Counted from the first letter of the stretch, positions 20,321 to 29,248 are shown. The stretch is DNA of 64,000 nt from CALCZU01 sp964396165 (GCA_964396165.1 CAYNEF010000016.1:10700-74699), one strand, 5' to 3'. Numbers and translations are program-made. The notes: generated from the letters alone by a model not told the origin.

Positions 20321-20848
20321 ATGGCAGCCCCAGCATTATCACCTGCAGATTTATACAAGGTAAATGCAAAACTTTGCTACCCGTTTGTGGAAGCAATCAT
20401 GAGCACATTGAAAGTTCAGTGTGGCGTGGACGGTCGATTGGGCAAACCTGCCTTTAAAGACAGACAAAGCGGAGATCGTGCGGATGTACTTATCAGCACG
20501 AATATTACGTCTCCCGATCTTATCGTCAGCATTTCCATGTGCTTTCCGCAAAGTGTATTTTTCAAAGTGATGGGCAAAATGCTCGGAGAAATTTTTTCCG
20601 AAGTCACGCCTGATTTGGAAGATGCCGCAAAAGAATTGATGAATATTGTCTTTAACCAGGCAAAAAAACCACTAACTGAAAAAGGGATGAAAGCTGTTCG
20701 CTCTATTCCTTTGATTGTTTTTGGTTCTAAAATCAACCAGTGTTATTTGACACGTGGTCAAACCATTGCGTTGCCAGTGGACACGGACTACGGACCTTTC
20801 TCACTGGAAATTACCACACAAGAAATTTCGGTTTCCGATAGCGTATAA
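20321..20848 (+). CDS. CheX-like chemotaxis phosphatase family protein (first copy)
   Basis: The 175-aa protein has the CheX/CheC-type fold pattern. The signature DAAKELMNIVFNQAK (about residues 102-116) has the E-x2-N arrangement used by CheX to dephosphorylate CheY-P. An AAGGAG site precedes the ATG. It is followed 14 bp later by a CheY-like receiver and then by a second CheX-like gene; all three have good ribosome sites. No kinase or receptor gene lies adjacent. A role in tuning a response-regulator pathway (motility, adhesion) is inferred. Confidence 0.8.
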   Translation: MAAPALSPADLYKVNAKLCYPFVEAIMSTLKVQCGVDGRLGKPAFKDRQSGDRADVLISTNITSPDLIVSISMCFPQSVFFKVMGKMLGEIFSEVTPDLEDAAKELMNIVFNQAKKPLTEKGMKAVRSIPLIVFGSKINQCYLTRGQTIALPVDTDYGPFSLEITTQEISVSDSV

Positions 20849-20862
20849 GGAGGAGTATTAAT

Positions 20863-21297
20863 ATGATGTTCGCAAAAGACACAAATATTCTCGTCGTAGA
20901 TGACATGATGACGATGAGAAAGCTTGTAAAAAAATCACTCACAGAACTTGGTTTTTCCAGATTCACTGAAGCGGAAAATGGCGCAGTGGCTCTCGAAAAA
21001 TTCAAGATGGTAATGGGTAGCCCCACGACCCAATTCAATCTGGTTGTTTCCGACTGGAATATGCCTGTGATGACAGGGATTGAATTATTAAGAGCAGTTA
21101 GAGCGTTGCAAGTTGGCAGCACGGTACCCTTTATTCTTTTGACTGCGGAATCTGAAAAATCGCAAGTCATTGAAGCAGTAAAAGCACGTGTCAGCGGATA
21201 TGTAATCAAACCTTTTACTACTCAAATGATTGAAGAAAAATTGAAAGCAGTTTACGCGGCTACACATCCCGCACCAGCTGCAAAACCAGCAGCATAA
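20863..21297 (+). CDS. CheY-like single-domain response regulator
   Basis: The 144-aa receiver domain has all key residues: the acidic pair in ILVVDDMMTMRK, the phospho-acceptor Asp in LVVSDWNMPVMTG, the conserved Thr in FILLTAE and the Lys in GYVIKPFT. DDMMTMRK and GFSRFTEAENG are very close to the canonical flagellar-switch CheY. A short Ala/Pro tail (about 15 residues) is extra. The start has a strong AAGGAGGAG site. Sitting between two CheX-like genes, it is the probable substrate of one or both. Confidence 0.9.
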   Translation: MMFAKDTNILVVDDMMTMRKLVKKSLTELGFSRFTEAENGAVALEKFKMVMGSPTTQFNLVVSDWNMPVMTGIELLRAVRALQVGSTVPFILLTAESEKSQVIEAVKARVSGYVIKPFTTQMIEEKLKAVYAATHPAPAAKPAA

Positions 21298-21328
21298 AGA
21301 ACAAATCAAATAGAGGAGACTTAAGACA

Positions 21329-21841
21329 ATGGGCGAGCCAGCTTTAAAACCAAACGTAGGCATGGAAGCAAAATTCGTAAACGCGTTTCTTTCCGGAACG
21401 ACGAAAACTTTTTCCGTGCAATGCAGTTATGAACTGAAAGCAAAAAATTCTTATATCTTAAAACCTACTGATGCAATGCAAGTAGACATTTGCGGCATCA
21501 TCGGGCTAACAAGCAACGTATTTAGAGGCGCAATTACTCTGTGCTTTACAGAAAAACTTTTTCTTTCCGTAATGGGAAGCATGTTTGGAGAAAAGTTTGA
21601 TTCGGTAACAGACGAACTTTCTGACGGCGCCGGGGAACTAATCAACATCATTTTCGGTACCGCTAAAACCATTTTAACCTCAGATGGCTTGAGTGTGGAA
21701 AAAGCACTCCCGTCGGTTATTCGCGGAAAAGACATTCGTGTGAGTTCACTCGCACAAGGCGGCGGCCCCACAATAGTCGTGCCTTTCGAAGGTAAAGACG
21801 GCGTTTTAAACGTCCTTATCAACCTCGAACAAGGCAAATAA
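21329..21841 (+). CDS. CheX-like chemotaxis phosphatase family protein (second copy)
   Basis: The 170-aa paralogue of the gene at 20321 has DGAGELINIIFGTAK as the E-x2-N phosphatase signature (about residues 93-107) and a similar layout. It has a GAGGAG ribosome site and follows the CheY-like gene by 31 bp. Overall identity to the first copy looks low, so the two may bind different partners. Confidence 0.8.
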   Translation: MGEPALKPNVGMEAKFVNAFLSGTTKTFSVQCSYELKAKNSYILKPTDAMQVDICGIIGLTSNVFRGAITLCFTEKLFLSVMGSMFGEKFDSVTDELSDGAGELINIIFGTAKTILTSDGLSVEKALPSVIRGKDIRVSSLAQGGGPTIVVPFEGKDGVLNVLINLEQGK

Positions 21842-21907
21842 CAGCCTTTTTTAAGTAAATCCAAACCCACTTGACCACCTGCTTCACCCTCATTATTCTG
21901 TCGCTCT

Positions 21908-22603
21908 ATGGGCGCACAATGGAAACACAAGGGTAGAACAGAAACAGCCGCAAAACGCGGACAAGTCATCAGTAAAATGGTGAAGGAAATCATCATTGCC
22001 ACCAAAGCGGGCGGTATGGATCCCGATGGCAACGCAAGACTGCGTGCTGCCATTGAAACAGCCAAAAAAGCTTCCGTTCCCAGAGACAATATCGAACGCG
22101 CTATTAAAAAGGGCGGCGGCTTATTAGAACCTGTCACGTACGAACTGGTGACCTTTGAAGGATTCACCCCGCACAAAGTACCCATCATGATTGAGTGCTT
22201 AACAGAAAACCGCAACCGCACCTCTGCAGACGTACGCGTATTATTCAATAAAGGCTCGTTAGGAGTAACCGGTTCTGTCTCTTACATGTTTGATAGATTT
22301 GGAATGGTCGTAGCAACACACACAGCCGGTTCACAAGACCCGGAAGAAGCTGCAATTGAAGCAGGCGCGCAAGAAGTCGAAAAGACAGACGACGGCTATC
22401 AGTTTTTATGTGACATCAATGATTTGGCTGCAGTGTCTAAGTCACTCCAAAATATGGGATGGCAGATCAGCGCCTCGGAATTTACCTACATTCCGAAAAG
22501 CTTTGTCGATTTAACAGAAGAACAAAAAAAAGAAGTGACCGCTTTCTTAGAACAAATAGACGACAACGATGACGTGCATCGTATTTATGTCGCGATGAAA
22601 TAA
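21908..22603 (+). CDS. yebC: YebC/PmpR-family protein
   Basis: The 231-aa protein begins GAQWKHKGR and has AKRGQVISKMVKEIIIA, GGMDPDGNARLR, SVPRDNIERAIKKG and the central NRNRTSADVR..FNKGSLG block, all diagnostic. The family is about 235-250 aa. Members act as DNA-binding regulators and, for YebC2-type proteins, as translation factors for polyproline stretches. It is convergent with the small ORF at 22629. Confidence 0.95.
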   Translation: MGAQWKHKGRTETAAKRGQVISKMVKEIIIATKAGGMDPDGNARLRAAIETAKKASVPRDNIERAIKKGGGLLEPVTYELVTFEGFTPHKVPIMIECLTENRNRTSADVRVLFNKGSLGVTGSVSYMFDRFGMVVATHTAGSQDPEEAAIEAGAQEVEKTDDGYQFLCDINDLAAVSKSLQNMGWQISASEFTYIPKSFVDLTEEQKKEVTAFLEQIDDNDDVHRIYVAMK

Positions 22604-22608
22604 GAAAG

Positions 22609-22624
22609 GGGGGATCACTCCCCC
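22609..22624 (-). terminator. Stem-loop, probable terminator for minus-strand transcripts
   Basis: GGGGGA/TCCCCC forms a six-pair stem with loop TCAC. Read on the minus strand it lies five bases after the stop of the 36-aa ORF and is followed by a T-rich run (CTTTCTTATTT). On the plus strand, after yebC, the following bases are not T-rich, so it is better suited to the minus direction. Confidence 0.5.
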
Positions 22625-22628
22625 GTAC

Positions 22629-22739
22629 CTATTTCCCCGTCGATGGTTTTTGTTTAATTTCCTGAGGCTTCTGGTTTGTATTTTTTGTGACTGGTTTTTG
22701 CACCAGCGGCCTATAACTTTGGTATGCACCGATCTCCAT
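22629..22739 (-). CDS. Putative 36-aa small protein
   Basis: An ATG at 22739 with an AGGTGG site about 5 bases upstream opens a 36-codon frame. It starts MEIGAYQSYRPL and ends KQKPSTGK, rich in Lys, Gln, Pro and Thr. A stem-loop with T-rich tail follows the stop directly. It lies downstream of and in line with the NTF2-like gene. I recognise no family; the ribosome site and terminator are the only support. Confidence 0.4.
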   Translation of the reverse strand: MEIGAYQSYRPLVQKPVTKNTNQKPQEIKQKPSTGK

Positions 22740-22820
22740 ACGTTCCACCTTTCTAATCGTTGATTTAAATTTAATGTAACCGAAGATTGTGCAGGAATTA
22801 TTAAGGCTGATAACAGGATG

Positions 22821-23294
22821 TTATGACAGCCGTTTTTGACTGAATAGTGCGAGCGATTTTGCGGCTGTATTTTGCACCTTTTTTTGCAGCATAGGCGACC
22901 ATCCGAGAACAAATCCGATTGGGCCTAATGCTTGTCTAGACCATCTCCAAAAAGAGAATTTATCCGTGTGTTTTAGGATCAATCCGTCTTTCACTTCGAG
23001 TGTCGCATAAACTTTATTATGAATTTTTCTCTTCGTCTTACTGAATGTGTACCAGGCATTCCACTCGACATAGGCAATGTTTTCTGTGGAAGATAAAACC
23101 TCAAATTCAATTTTGAGATCTTTGCCAGTCTCGCAAAGCATCCGCCACATGTTTCTCGCGTCTTCTCCCACAAGTTTTGGAAATACCGGATCGGAAAATT
23201 CCGCCTTCTCCGCATATAGTGCGCACATCTGTTCAGAAGTTTTGGCGGCAAATGCCGTGTAAAAACGTTCGGCTACACCCTTTGGGCTATTCAT
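22821..23294 (-). CDS. NTF2-like / SnoaL-like domain protein
   Basis: The 157-aa protein has the SnoaL/NTF2-like pattern: PKGVAERFYTAFAAKTSEQMCALYAE, AEFSDPVF, then the strand-rich VEWNAWYTFSKTKRKIHNK and LEVKDGLILKHTDKFSFWRWSRQAL. The last part is common in small NTF2-like proteins of unknown function. No catalytic residues can be named. It may be co-transcribed with the 36-aa ORF downstream. Confidence 0.8.
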   Translation of the reverse strand: MNSPKGVAERFYTAFAAKTSEQMCALYAEKAEFSDPVFPKLVGEDARNMWRMLCETGKDLKIEFEVLSSTENIAYVEWNAWYTFSKTKRKIHNKVYATLEVKDGLILKHTDKFSFWRWSRQALGPIGFVLGWSPMLQKKVQNTAAKSLALFSQKRLS

Positions 23295-23401
23295 AGAGAG
23301 AATTCTAACACCATAACGCTAAAATAGACACGAATAGACTATATGCATCATAAAAAGCAGTGACTTACTTTTTCCCCAATTGGTGGAATAATCGGACTTG
23401 C

Positions 23402-23617
23402 ATGCAAGAGGAAGAAAATTCAGTTTCCCTGGAATCTACCCAGATAGAAAAAAGTTTTACCTGTCCTTACTGTTGGGAAAATATTTCTATCGTTTTAGAT
23501 CTCACTACAGGTTCTCAGGAATTTATCGAAGACTGTGAAGTGTGCTGCCATCCCATACGCTTTCAGTGCCAAATACAAGAAGGACAGTTGGAAGAGTTCA
23601 CAGTAGAAAAGAGTTAA
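23402..23617 (+). CDS. CPXCG-motif cysteine-rich zinc-ribbon protein
   Basis: The 71-aa protein begins at ATG 23402, preceded by GGTGG; the frame is open upstream to 23360. CPYCWENI and, about 30 residues later, CEVCCHPI give two Cys pairs of a small zinc ribbon, with the FIEDCEVC and EGQLEEFTV pattern of the CPXCG family. Function is unknown. It ends three bases before the decarboxylase start, so the two are one operon. Confidence 0.85.
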   Translation: MQEEENSVSLESTQIEKSFTCPYCWENISIVLDLTTGSQEFIEDCEVCCHPIRFQCQIQEGQLEEFTVEKS

Positions 23618-23620
23618 CGG

Positions 23621-25102
23621 ATGAGTGACGAAAAAAGAAAAAGAATTAGCGCAGTTTTTGATCCCAACCATTTTATGGAAGTGGGAAATACTTTTCTCTC
23701 AGAATTAAATACCTATCTAAAAAATTCTCAGAATGCCTCTAGCGCACTGATGAAAACTCTGGATGTAAAAGCCATGCCCCAGGAAGCGGGAAATTTTTTA
23801 GACAATGCGCCTGTTAAAGCGGAAGTACTTACCGAATGGTTTTTAGCGCATTCACGCCTTCTGCACTCTCCTCACTATATGGGCCACCAGGTACCTGCAC
23901 CGATTCCTACATCCAGTTTATTCACACTCATGTCTGCAATGAGCAACCAAGGCGGGGCTGTATTTGAGATGGGGCCTTCACTTGCCGCCATAGAACGTGC
24001 CGTGATTAAACGCATGGGAGAATGTGTCGGTTGGAAAGATGCTTTCGACGGCATCGTTACCAATGGCGGAACCCTTGCTAACTTGACAGCACTTCTTGCC
24101 GCACGGAATACGCATCTAAAAAGTAGCTGGAAAAAGGGACTAAAGAGTGAGAAAGAATTTACGCCCGTCATTCTTACCAGCGCTGACAGCCATTACAGCA
24201 TCGCACGTGCTGCAGGGATTATAGGTATTGGGACTGAGAATGTAATAAAAATTCCCATAAATGAAAAACATCAAGTCACAGAAGACGCTCTTCTTAAAGT
24301 GATTGAACAATGCAAAAAAAACAACCAACAGATCATTTGCATTGCCGCTTCCAGCTGCACGACCGCAACCGGATCTTACGACGACTTAGTTGCTATTGGG
24401 AAAATATGTTCCACTGAAAAAATCTGGTTTCATGTGGATGGAGCACATGGCGCGAGTGTTCTTTTTTCAAAAAAACACAAACACCTGGTAAAGGGAATCG
24501 AGCAAGCGGACTCGATTACATGGGACGCTCATAAGATGCTCTTTGTGCATTCTCTTTCAACGATTTTGCTTTATAAAAATGCCGTCAAAAGTTTTGAAAC
24601 ATTTCAACAGGATGCACCCTATCTTTTCAGTGGTGAAAAGATTGACGATGCAGCTTACTTAGACGCTGGCTTAAGAACCTTAGAGTGTACTCGCCAGCCA
24701 CTTGCAGTCCCGCTCTGGGGAGTTTGGTCAATGTACGGACCGGAGCTTTTTGAAGATTTGATAGATACAACTTTTGAAAACGCGCAAACTTTTTACAACT
24801 TATTAAAAGAGAATTCTGATTTTGTGGCTCTGCACGAACCTCAGGCCAATATCCAGTGTTTTCGCTATATCCCTGATAAACTTAAGGCAGCAAGTGCAAA
24901 AGAAATTTCAAATCTTCAAGTGAAAGTAAAAGAACAGCTTTTAAAAAGCGGAAAGTTCTATATCACAAGCACTATGATAGATGGCATGACAGCACTGAGA
25001 GTCACTCTCATGAATCCACTCATTGATAAACCGCACTTGATGGAACTGTTAAAAACTATTTCGTCATACGGGCCTGCAACCACCGCACAGTCGAATAACT
25101 GA
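23621..25102 (+). CDS. PLP-dependent group II decarboxylase (aspartate/diaminobutyrate-type)
   Basis: The 493-aa enzyme has fold-type I PLP landmarks: TNGGTLANLTALLAAR, DSHYSIARAAGIIGIG, HVDGAHGASVLFS (Asp contacting the PLP ring) and the Schiff-base Lys in DAHKMLFVHSL. The HKMLFV block and length of about 490 fit the group II amino-acid decarboxylases (glutamate, aspartate, DABA, aromatic). The substrate cannot be fixed from sequence. Its 3' end overlaps the convergent chloride-channel gene by 47 bp. Confidence 0.88.
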   Translation: MSDEKRKRISAVFDPNHFMEVGNTFLSELNTYLKNSQNASSALMKTLDVKAMPQEAGNFLDNAPVKAEVLTEWFLAHSRLLHSPHYMGHQVPAPIPTSSLFTLMSAMSNQGGAVFEMGPSLAAIERAVIKRMGECVGWKDAFDGIVTNGGTLANLTALLAARNTHLKSSWKKGLKSEKEFTPVILTSADSHYSIARAAGIIGIGTENVIKIPINEKHQVTEDALLKVIEQCKKNNQQIICIAASSCTTATGSYDDLVAIGKICSTEKIWFHVDGAHGASVLFSKKHKHLVKGIEQADSITWDAHKMLFVHSLSTILLYKNAVKSFETFQQDAPYLFSGEKIDDAAYLDAGLRTLECTRQPLAVPLWGVWSMYGPELFEDLIDTTFENAQTFYNLLKENSDFVALHEPQANIQCFRYIPDKLKAASAKEISNLQVKVKEQLLKSGKFYITSTMIDGMTALRVTLMNPLIDKPHLMELLKTISSYGPATTAQSNN

Positions 25103-26360
25103 CTAACGAAGCAACCATCAGGGGAAAAATTGCGGCATGCTTGTCTGTCATTTCCATTACAATTACCCAAGCTGTGAAAGGCGCGCGTATCACTGCACTT
25201 AAAAAAGCCGCCATTCCCACCATCACGAGAAGTACATGATTGGGATAGCCACTTAATATTGCAGTTTTAGATCCGATTGCTGCCCCAAGTCCCAATGCAG
25301 GGGCTAAGAATCCGCCCGCACAACCGCTTAAGTGCGATATCAATGTCGCAAAAAAGCGGCTAAAGATAAGACTCCACGAAGCGTTTTGTCCGTTAAAAAG
25401 CAAATCTTGCACTACCGAAACACCTCCACCGATGGAACCTGGGTTTACAAAGACGGCAATAGCGGCAACGGCAAGTCCCACAAGAAATGCAAATCTTAAA
25501 CGGTGTCTAAAAAATAACGGCACTCGTTTTTGCCAGTTAATGGTTAACAACAATTGAAAGGGGAAAGCGAATAACCCGCAAATAACTCCCACTATCAGCG
25601 CCCAGGGGATTGTACTTAATGGCACATCCCCTACGGGAGGAAAACCAAAATACAAATACCTTCCTGAAATCCACTGAGAAATCGCGCCGCCGATAATTGC
25701 AGCGGTAATAACTTCTGTTTTAAACTGGTGAAAGTGTTGCTGCGACAATTCTTCTAGTACAAATACGACTCCGGCAAGAGGCGCATTAAAAGCAGCTGCT
25801 ATTCCTGCTGCCGCTCCCGCGATAATCCACGATCTATGTTCTGCTTGCGGCCAGACTTTATGAAATTGTCTTCCTACAAAATAAAAAATGCATGCGGCAA
25901 TATGCACCATGGGGCCTTCACGTCCCAAGGCCCCTGCTCCTAACATACAAAGTAAAGAACTTGCGACGACAACAAGTGCCACGCGGATGCAGACATAATT
26001 ATCCACTTCTTTTTTATCATTTACTGGATCGAGCGTCAGTGCATGGATGACTTGCGGTACTCCAGAGCCTCCGGCTGCTACCGCATATTTTTCTACAACC
26101 CATCTGGCTAAAACAAAACAGACAGGAGAAGTGACAAATAAAAGAAAAGGATTGTACTCAAAAATTCTTCTCGCTGTATCAATGCAGAAACTAAACGCGC
26201 CTGAATATAAAATCGCAACGATGCCAACGATCACTGCCGCAGTCCAATAAGGAACGCTACGCAGATGCGGACGAATTTCTAGCTGCAGTTTTACAAGTTT
26301 TGCGTAATTGATGCCTTTTACTTGTTGGAGCAAAGATTGGATTTTCGCTTTGAGTGGCAT
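25056..26360 (-). CDS. ClC-family chloride channel / H+-Cl- antiporter
   Basis: The 434-aa polytopic protein has the three ClC selectivity motifs: GGSGVPQV near residue 98, GREGPMVH near 148 (gating Glu present) and GGFLAPALGLGAAIG near 345. The internal proton-glutamate region FNAPLAGVVFVLEELS keeps its Glu, which argues for an antiporter. No C-terminal CBS domains are present. Antiporters of this class help in acid resistance and charge compensation. Confidence 0.93.
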   Translation of the reverse strand: MPLKAKIQSLLQQVKGINYAKLVKLQLEIRPHLRSVPYWTAAVIVGIVAILYSGAFSFCIDTARRIFEYNPFLLFVTSPVCFVLARWVVEKYAVAAGGSGVPQVIHALTLDPVNDKKEVDNYVCIRVALVVVASSLLCMLGAGALGREGPMVHIAACIFYFVGRQFHKVWPQAEHRSWIIAGAAAGIAAAFNAPLAGVVFVLEELSQQHFHQFKTEVITAAIIGGAISQWISGRYLYFGFPPVGDVPLSTIPWALIVGVICGLFAFPFQLLLTINWQKRVPLFFRHRLRFAFLVGLAVAAIAVFVNPGSIGGGVSVVQDLLFNGQNASWSLIFSRFFATLISHLSGCAGGFLAPALGLGAAIGSKTAILSGYPNHVLLVMVGMAAFLSAVIRAPFTAWVIVMEMTDKHAAIFPLMVASLVSYSTVRWLQARMTK

Positions 26361-26461
26361 AGGCAGATCTGTGACTTCTCTATTTTGAACTTAAATACCT
26401 GATTTTCAAGCATAATATTAGAACATTGCACAGATTTTAGCTTTCGTGTATTTTGCGCGCC

Positions 26462-27100
26462 ATGAAAACATTTCTTTTAATTCTTTCAGTAGCAATTTCT
26501 TTAACCGCCAAAGCAGACTGGACGCAGCTTGAATCCAGCGATTTTACGATGGCGCCACCGCCTTCAAAAGGCTCTGAAGCTTACAAGCGCGACTTTAAGA
26601 TTTTACTCGAATTACAAGAATCCCGTACGGATGAAGAATGTACGTTGTCTAGCTCACAAAAAATTCCGAACTTCCAAACACTTTACGGCAGTTCTGAACT
26701 CTTTACCGAAACGGAAATGGATCATGTCGAGCCTTTGGTACAAAAATCGATGAAACTTGCAGAGCGTATCGCAACGTATTTTAAAAATGAGTATATGCGA
26801 CCCCGTCCCTTTAATGTGGATACAAGAATTCATCCCTGTGTGGAAAAACCTGCAGGCTCAAAAGCGTACCCAAGTTCACACGCTGCAATGGCAACGCTCG
26901 GTGCTTGTGTACTAGCAAAAATTTATCCCGCTCGCGCAACTGCTATCCTTGCTTACGGAAAATTTCTTTCTCTTCTTAGAGTAAAAGTAGGCGTGCACCA
27001 CCCAAGTGATGTAGAAGCAGGCCAAAGTCTCGCAAACGATATTTGCAAAACAATAGCAAAAGATAAAGAATTCCAAGAAGAAGTCGAAGAAGTTAAATAA
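26462..27100 (+). CDS. PAP2-family acid phosphatase, class A type, exported
   Basis: ATG 26462 gives a clean signal peptide (KTFLLILSVAISLTAKAD); an in-frame TTG lies 9 bp earlier. The class A acid phosphatase motif is spread as RPRPF, YPSSHAAMATLGACVLA, and LLRVKVGVHHPSDVEAG. The usual GSYPSGH is YPSSH here, and the final SR is LR, both tolerated changes. This periplasmic enzyme probably releases phosphate from nucleotides or sugars. It overlaps the convergent cupin gene by 8 bp. Confidence 0.88.
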   Translation: MKTFLLILSVAISLTAKADWTQLESSDFTMAPPPSKGSEAYKRDFKILLELQESRTDEECTLSSSQKIPNFQTLYGSSELFTETEMDHVEPLVQKSMKLAERIATYFKNEYMRPRPFNVDTRIHPCVEKPAGSKAYPSSHAAMATLGACVLAKIYPARATAILAYGKFLSLLRVKVGVHHPSDVEAGQSLANDICKTIAKDKEFQEEVEEVK

Positions 27101-28280
27101 TTGTAAGCCCGTAGTTTTCCCACAAAACTTGCACTAACTTCAATTCTGAAGCCGTTAGCTTTTCAACGGCAATTTCTTTTCCAGACGATATAGTTTGAAG
27201 AAGTTTTGTCGTGGTTACCGTTTTAGCAACTTCACTTAAATTTCCGTTAGCAGCGATACAATATTTTTTATTATTCAATTCTGTCCATAAAATCGCATCT
27301 TTAAAAACCAATCGTACTTTATCTTTGCGGCTGAGTTTCGTATTTAACCTGGGGAGTCTCGCACTTTTAAATCCCATCTTCGATTTTGTAATAAGCCACG
27401 AACGCATGAACGTGTCTTCCAATTCCTCTGGTGAAAGATTTTTCAAAAGTGAAATAGTATGAAGATACTGTTCAGGTAATTTTTCTGAACCCTGGCTTTT
27501 ACTCAGGCGTGCCGTTTTATGATTATCTGTAATAACAGATTTCAGATTTTTCAAAACCACTTCAGAAAACGATTCATCGAGCCACAACCCGATACTCCAG
27601 GTCGCAGAAAAACTTCCGTCCGACTCCGCAATGTGCCAGGCTTGAGAAGGCCAATACGCCATGTCTCCCACGCCCACTTTAAGAAGTTGAGAATGTTTAT
27701 TATAACTCTGGTAATTAAACGATTCTTTGAGATCGGGATTTTTCTCTACAAATTTAGGATCCCAAATTCGAAAGTGCTTTGTGCCCACAACGGGGAAACT
27801 AAATACGCCGCAACCGTCGACATGCACACCGAACGGTGTTTTTTTGTAGTTGCCCAAATACAGACCGATTTCCGCATATTTATTGGGGATTCCAACTTTT
27901 TCATACAAGGGAAGTAAAAATTCGCAAATTGATTGCCATTTTTCCCCGCTACCTTGAGACAACTCATCACACACAAGACAGTAATCGTCGTAGATTTTAC
28001 TCATTCTTTGATGATAACCATTTAATGACTTGTCTTTTGATACAGGCAGCGCTTCGATGAGTTCACTTTCATATTGAAGTTGGCCATCGACATAAAGTTT
28101 TAATCCATCCGTTGTATTATTTTTTCGGCAATGATCGCTATAGCGCAGTAGGAATGAAAAGATATCTTCTGCTTTTATTTCCATTGCAGAAAAAGCAGGT
28201 TTTTTCAGTGCTAACGCTTTTTTTTCCCAATTGTTTTTTGAGAATTCTGACCAGAATTCTGCCAGATTTTGCAGCTTCAT
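27093..28280 (-). CDS. JmjC/cupin-type Fe(II)/2-oxoglutarate oxygenase-like protein
   Basis: In this 395-aa protein, residues about 125-240 show a JmjC-like core. It includes IGLYLGNYKKTPFGVHVDGCGVFSFPVVGTKHF (HxD metal pair) and GDMAYWPSQAWHIAES (distal His). VGTKHFRIW is like the ribosomal-oxygenase/cupin-4 group. The C-terminal half looks like a winged-helix-type extension, as in those enzymes, but this is not certain. Its ATG overlaps the stop of the iron-permease-like gene (ATGA). Confidence 0.75.
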   Translation of the reverse strand: MKLQNLAEFWSEFSKNNWEKKALALKKPAFSAMEIKAEDIFSFLLRYSDHCRKNNTTDGLKLYVDGQLQYESELIEALPVSKDKSLNGYHQRMSKIYDDYCLVCDELSQGSGEKWQSICEFLLPLYEKVGIPNKYAEIGLYLGNYKKTPFGVHVDGCGVFSFPVVGTKHFRIWDPKFVEKNPDLKESFNYQSYNKHSQLLKVGVGDMAYWPSQAWHIAESDGSFSATWSIGLWLDESFSEVVLKNLKSVITDNHKTARLSKSQGSEKLPEQYLHTISLLKNLSPEELEDTFMRSWLITKSKMGFKSARLPRLNTKLSRKDKVRLVFKDAILWTELNNKKYCIAANGNLSEVAKTVTTTKLLQTISSGKEIAVEKLTASELKLVQVLWENYGLTII

Positions 28281-28729
28281 TTCTTCTCAAGCCCATCATA
28301 GGTACCGGTATCTTTCAGGCCTTTACGCAAGTCTTCTCTTCCCTGCTTTGCCAACTTTAAATACTTGTTACGTACATGATAAATTTCGATATCGGTCAAT
28401 TCTTCCAAATCGATTAAGGCAGTGTGAGCACCTTCTACAGCACGAATCAACTCATCCAATTTTAATTGAGTAGCTTGGCTATCTCTGTTTTGCGTGTTTT
28501 GGATCAAAAACACCATGAGAAATGTAATAATCGTTGTACTTGTGTTTATCACAAGCTGCCACGTATCGCTGAAATGAAAAAGAGGTCCCGTCACACCCCA
28601 TAAAAGAATGATCAAACAGGCGAGACCAAACGTAATTGGCCTTCCAGAGCCGAAAGCAACTGCGCGAGCAAACTTGGAGAAGCCGCCGCCGTGCTGCAGA
28701 TACTTGTGTTTATGTTTAAGGGGAATCAT
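28277..28729 (-). CDS. Low-affinity iron permease family protein
   Basis: The 150-aa protein starts from ATG 28729, which overlaps the upstream stop as ATGA. The pattern FSKFARAVAFGSGRP, two transmembrane helices (LACLIILLWGVTGPLF and TITFLMVFLIQNTQNRDS), and AIQxKLDELI-type QATQLKLDELIRA are diagnostic of this family. Despite the name, transport of iron is not well proven for bacterial members. Confidence 0.9.
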   Translation of the reverse strand: MIPLKHKHKYLQHGGGFSKFARAVAFGSGRPITFGLACLIILLWGVTGPLFHFSDTWQLVINTSTTIITFLMVFLIQNTQNRDSQATQLKLDELIRAVEGAHTALIDLEELTDIEIYHVRNKYLKLAKQGREDLRKGLKDTGTYDGLEKK

Positions 28730-29223
28730 TTGTATTTTTCTATTTTCTTCGCATCGAGTGTTGTGGGAATTCCGGTGCCTGACCAAAGTGTTTTTTGATA
28801 CCCCTCATCACGTACTTTTTTTGACGTAATGACTACACTTACTAGCGAGTTAAAATTAGCAAGTGCGGCCATAAAAGCCAAACGCAATAAAGTCTCATCT
28901 TTGTCAGCGCAATCGACCACATGCAGAGGTTTCTCATTTTTACTCATGAGCCGTGTCTCTTCCCCCTGATCTTTTCCATACACAAACACCTGTTTTGCAC
29001 GCGCCATCGTACGCTCATAAGAAAGAAGCTCGCCAGCTACTTTACTGTCATAACAAGGCCCGCAATAGGACTTATGGGTGAGATCGGTTGAAATTTTGGG
29101 TAAGAAAGAAAAGCTGTCTTTTTCAAGGGTTACAAGGCACTTTTTGCAAACTGCGCCTGCGCATAGACCACATTGAAAGACGCCTTTAGGTCTTCTACAA
29201 ACTGAACAATCCTTTGATTCCAT
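28726..29223 (-). CDS. Protein with N-terminal FYVE/B-box-like zinc finger
   Basis: The 165-aa protein opens with an eight-Cys cluster: CSVCRRP, CGLCAGAVCKKC and CGPCYDS within the first 60 residues. That spacing suits a double zinc-binding finger. The C-terminal half (HVVDCADKDETLLRLAFMAALANFN, then SLVSVVITSKKVRDEGYQK) looks like a small alpha/beta domain I do not recognise. It is first in the coupled three-gene operon ending in the oxygenase. The ATG is 26 bp from a scaffold gap, so the promoter is missing. Confidence 0.75.
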   Translation of the reverse strand: MESKDCSVCRRPKGVFQCGLCAGAVCKKCLVTLEKDSFSFLPKISTDLTHKSYCGPCYDSKVAGELLSYERTMARAKQVFVYGKDQGEETRLMSKNEKPLHVVDCADKDETLLRLAFMAALANFNSLVSVVITSKKVRDEGYQKTLWSGTGIPTTLDAKKIEKYK

Positions 29224-29248
29224 GGCGGCGCTTATAACACCGATTCGA

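Noticed and set aside
21451..22248. 265-codon minus-strand open frame
   Set aside because: It lies opposite the second CheX-like gene and yebC, both clearly coding on the plus strand.
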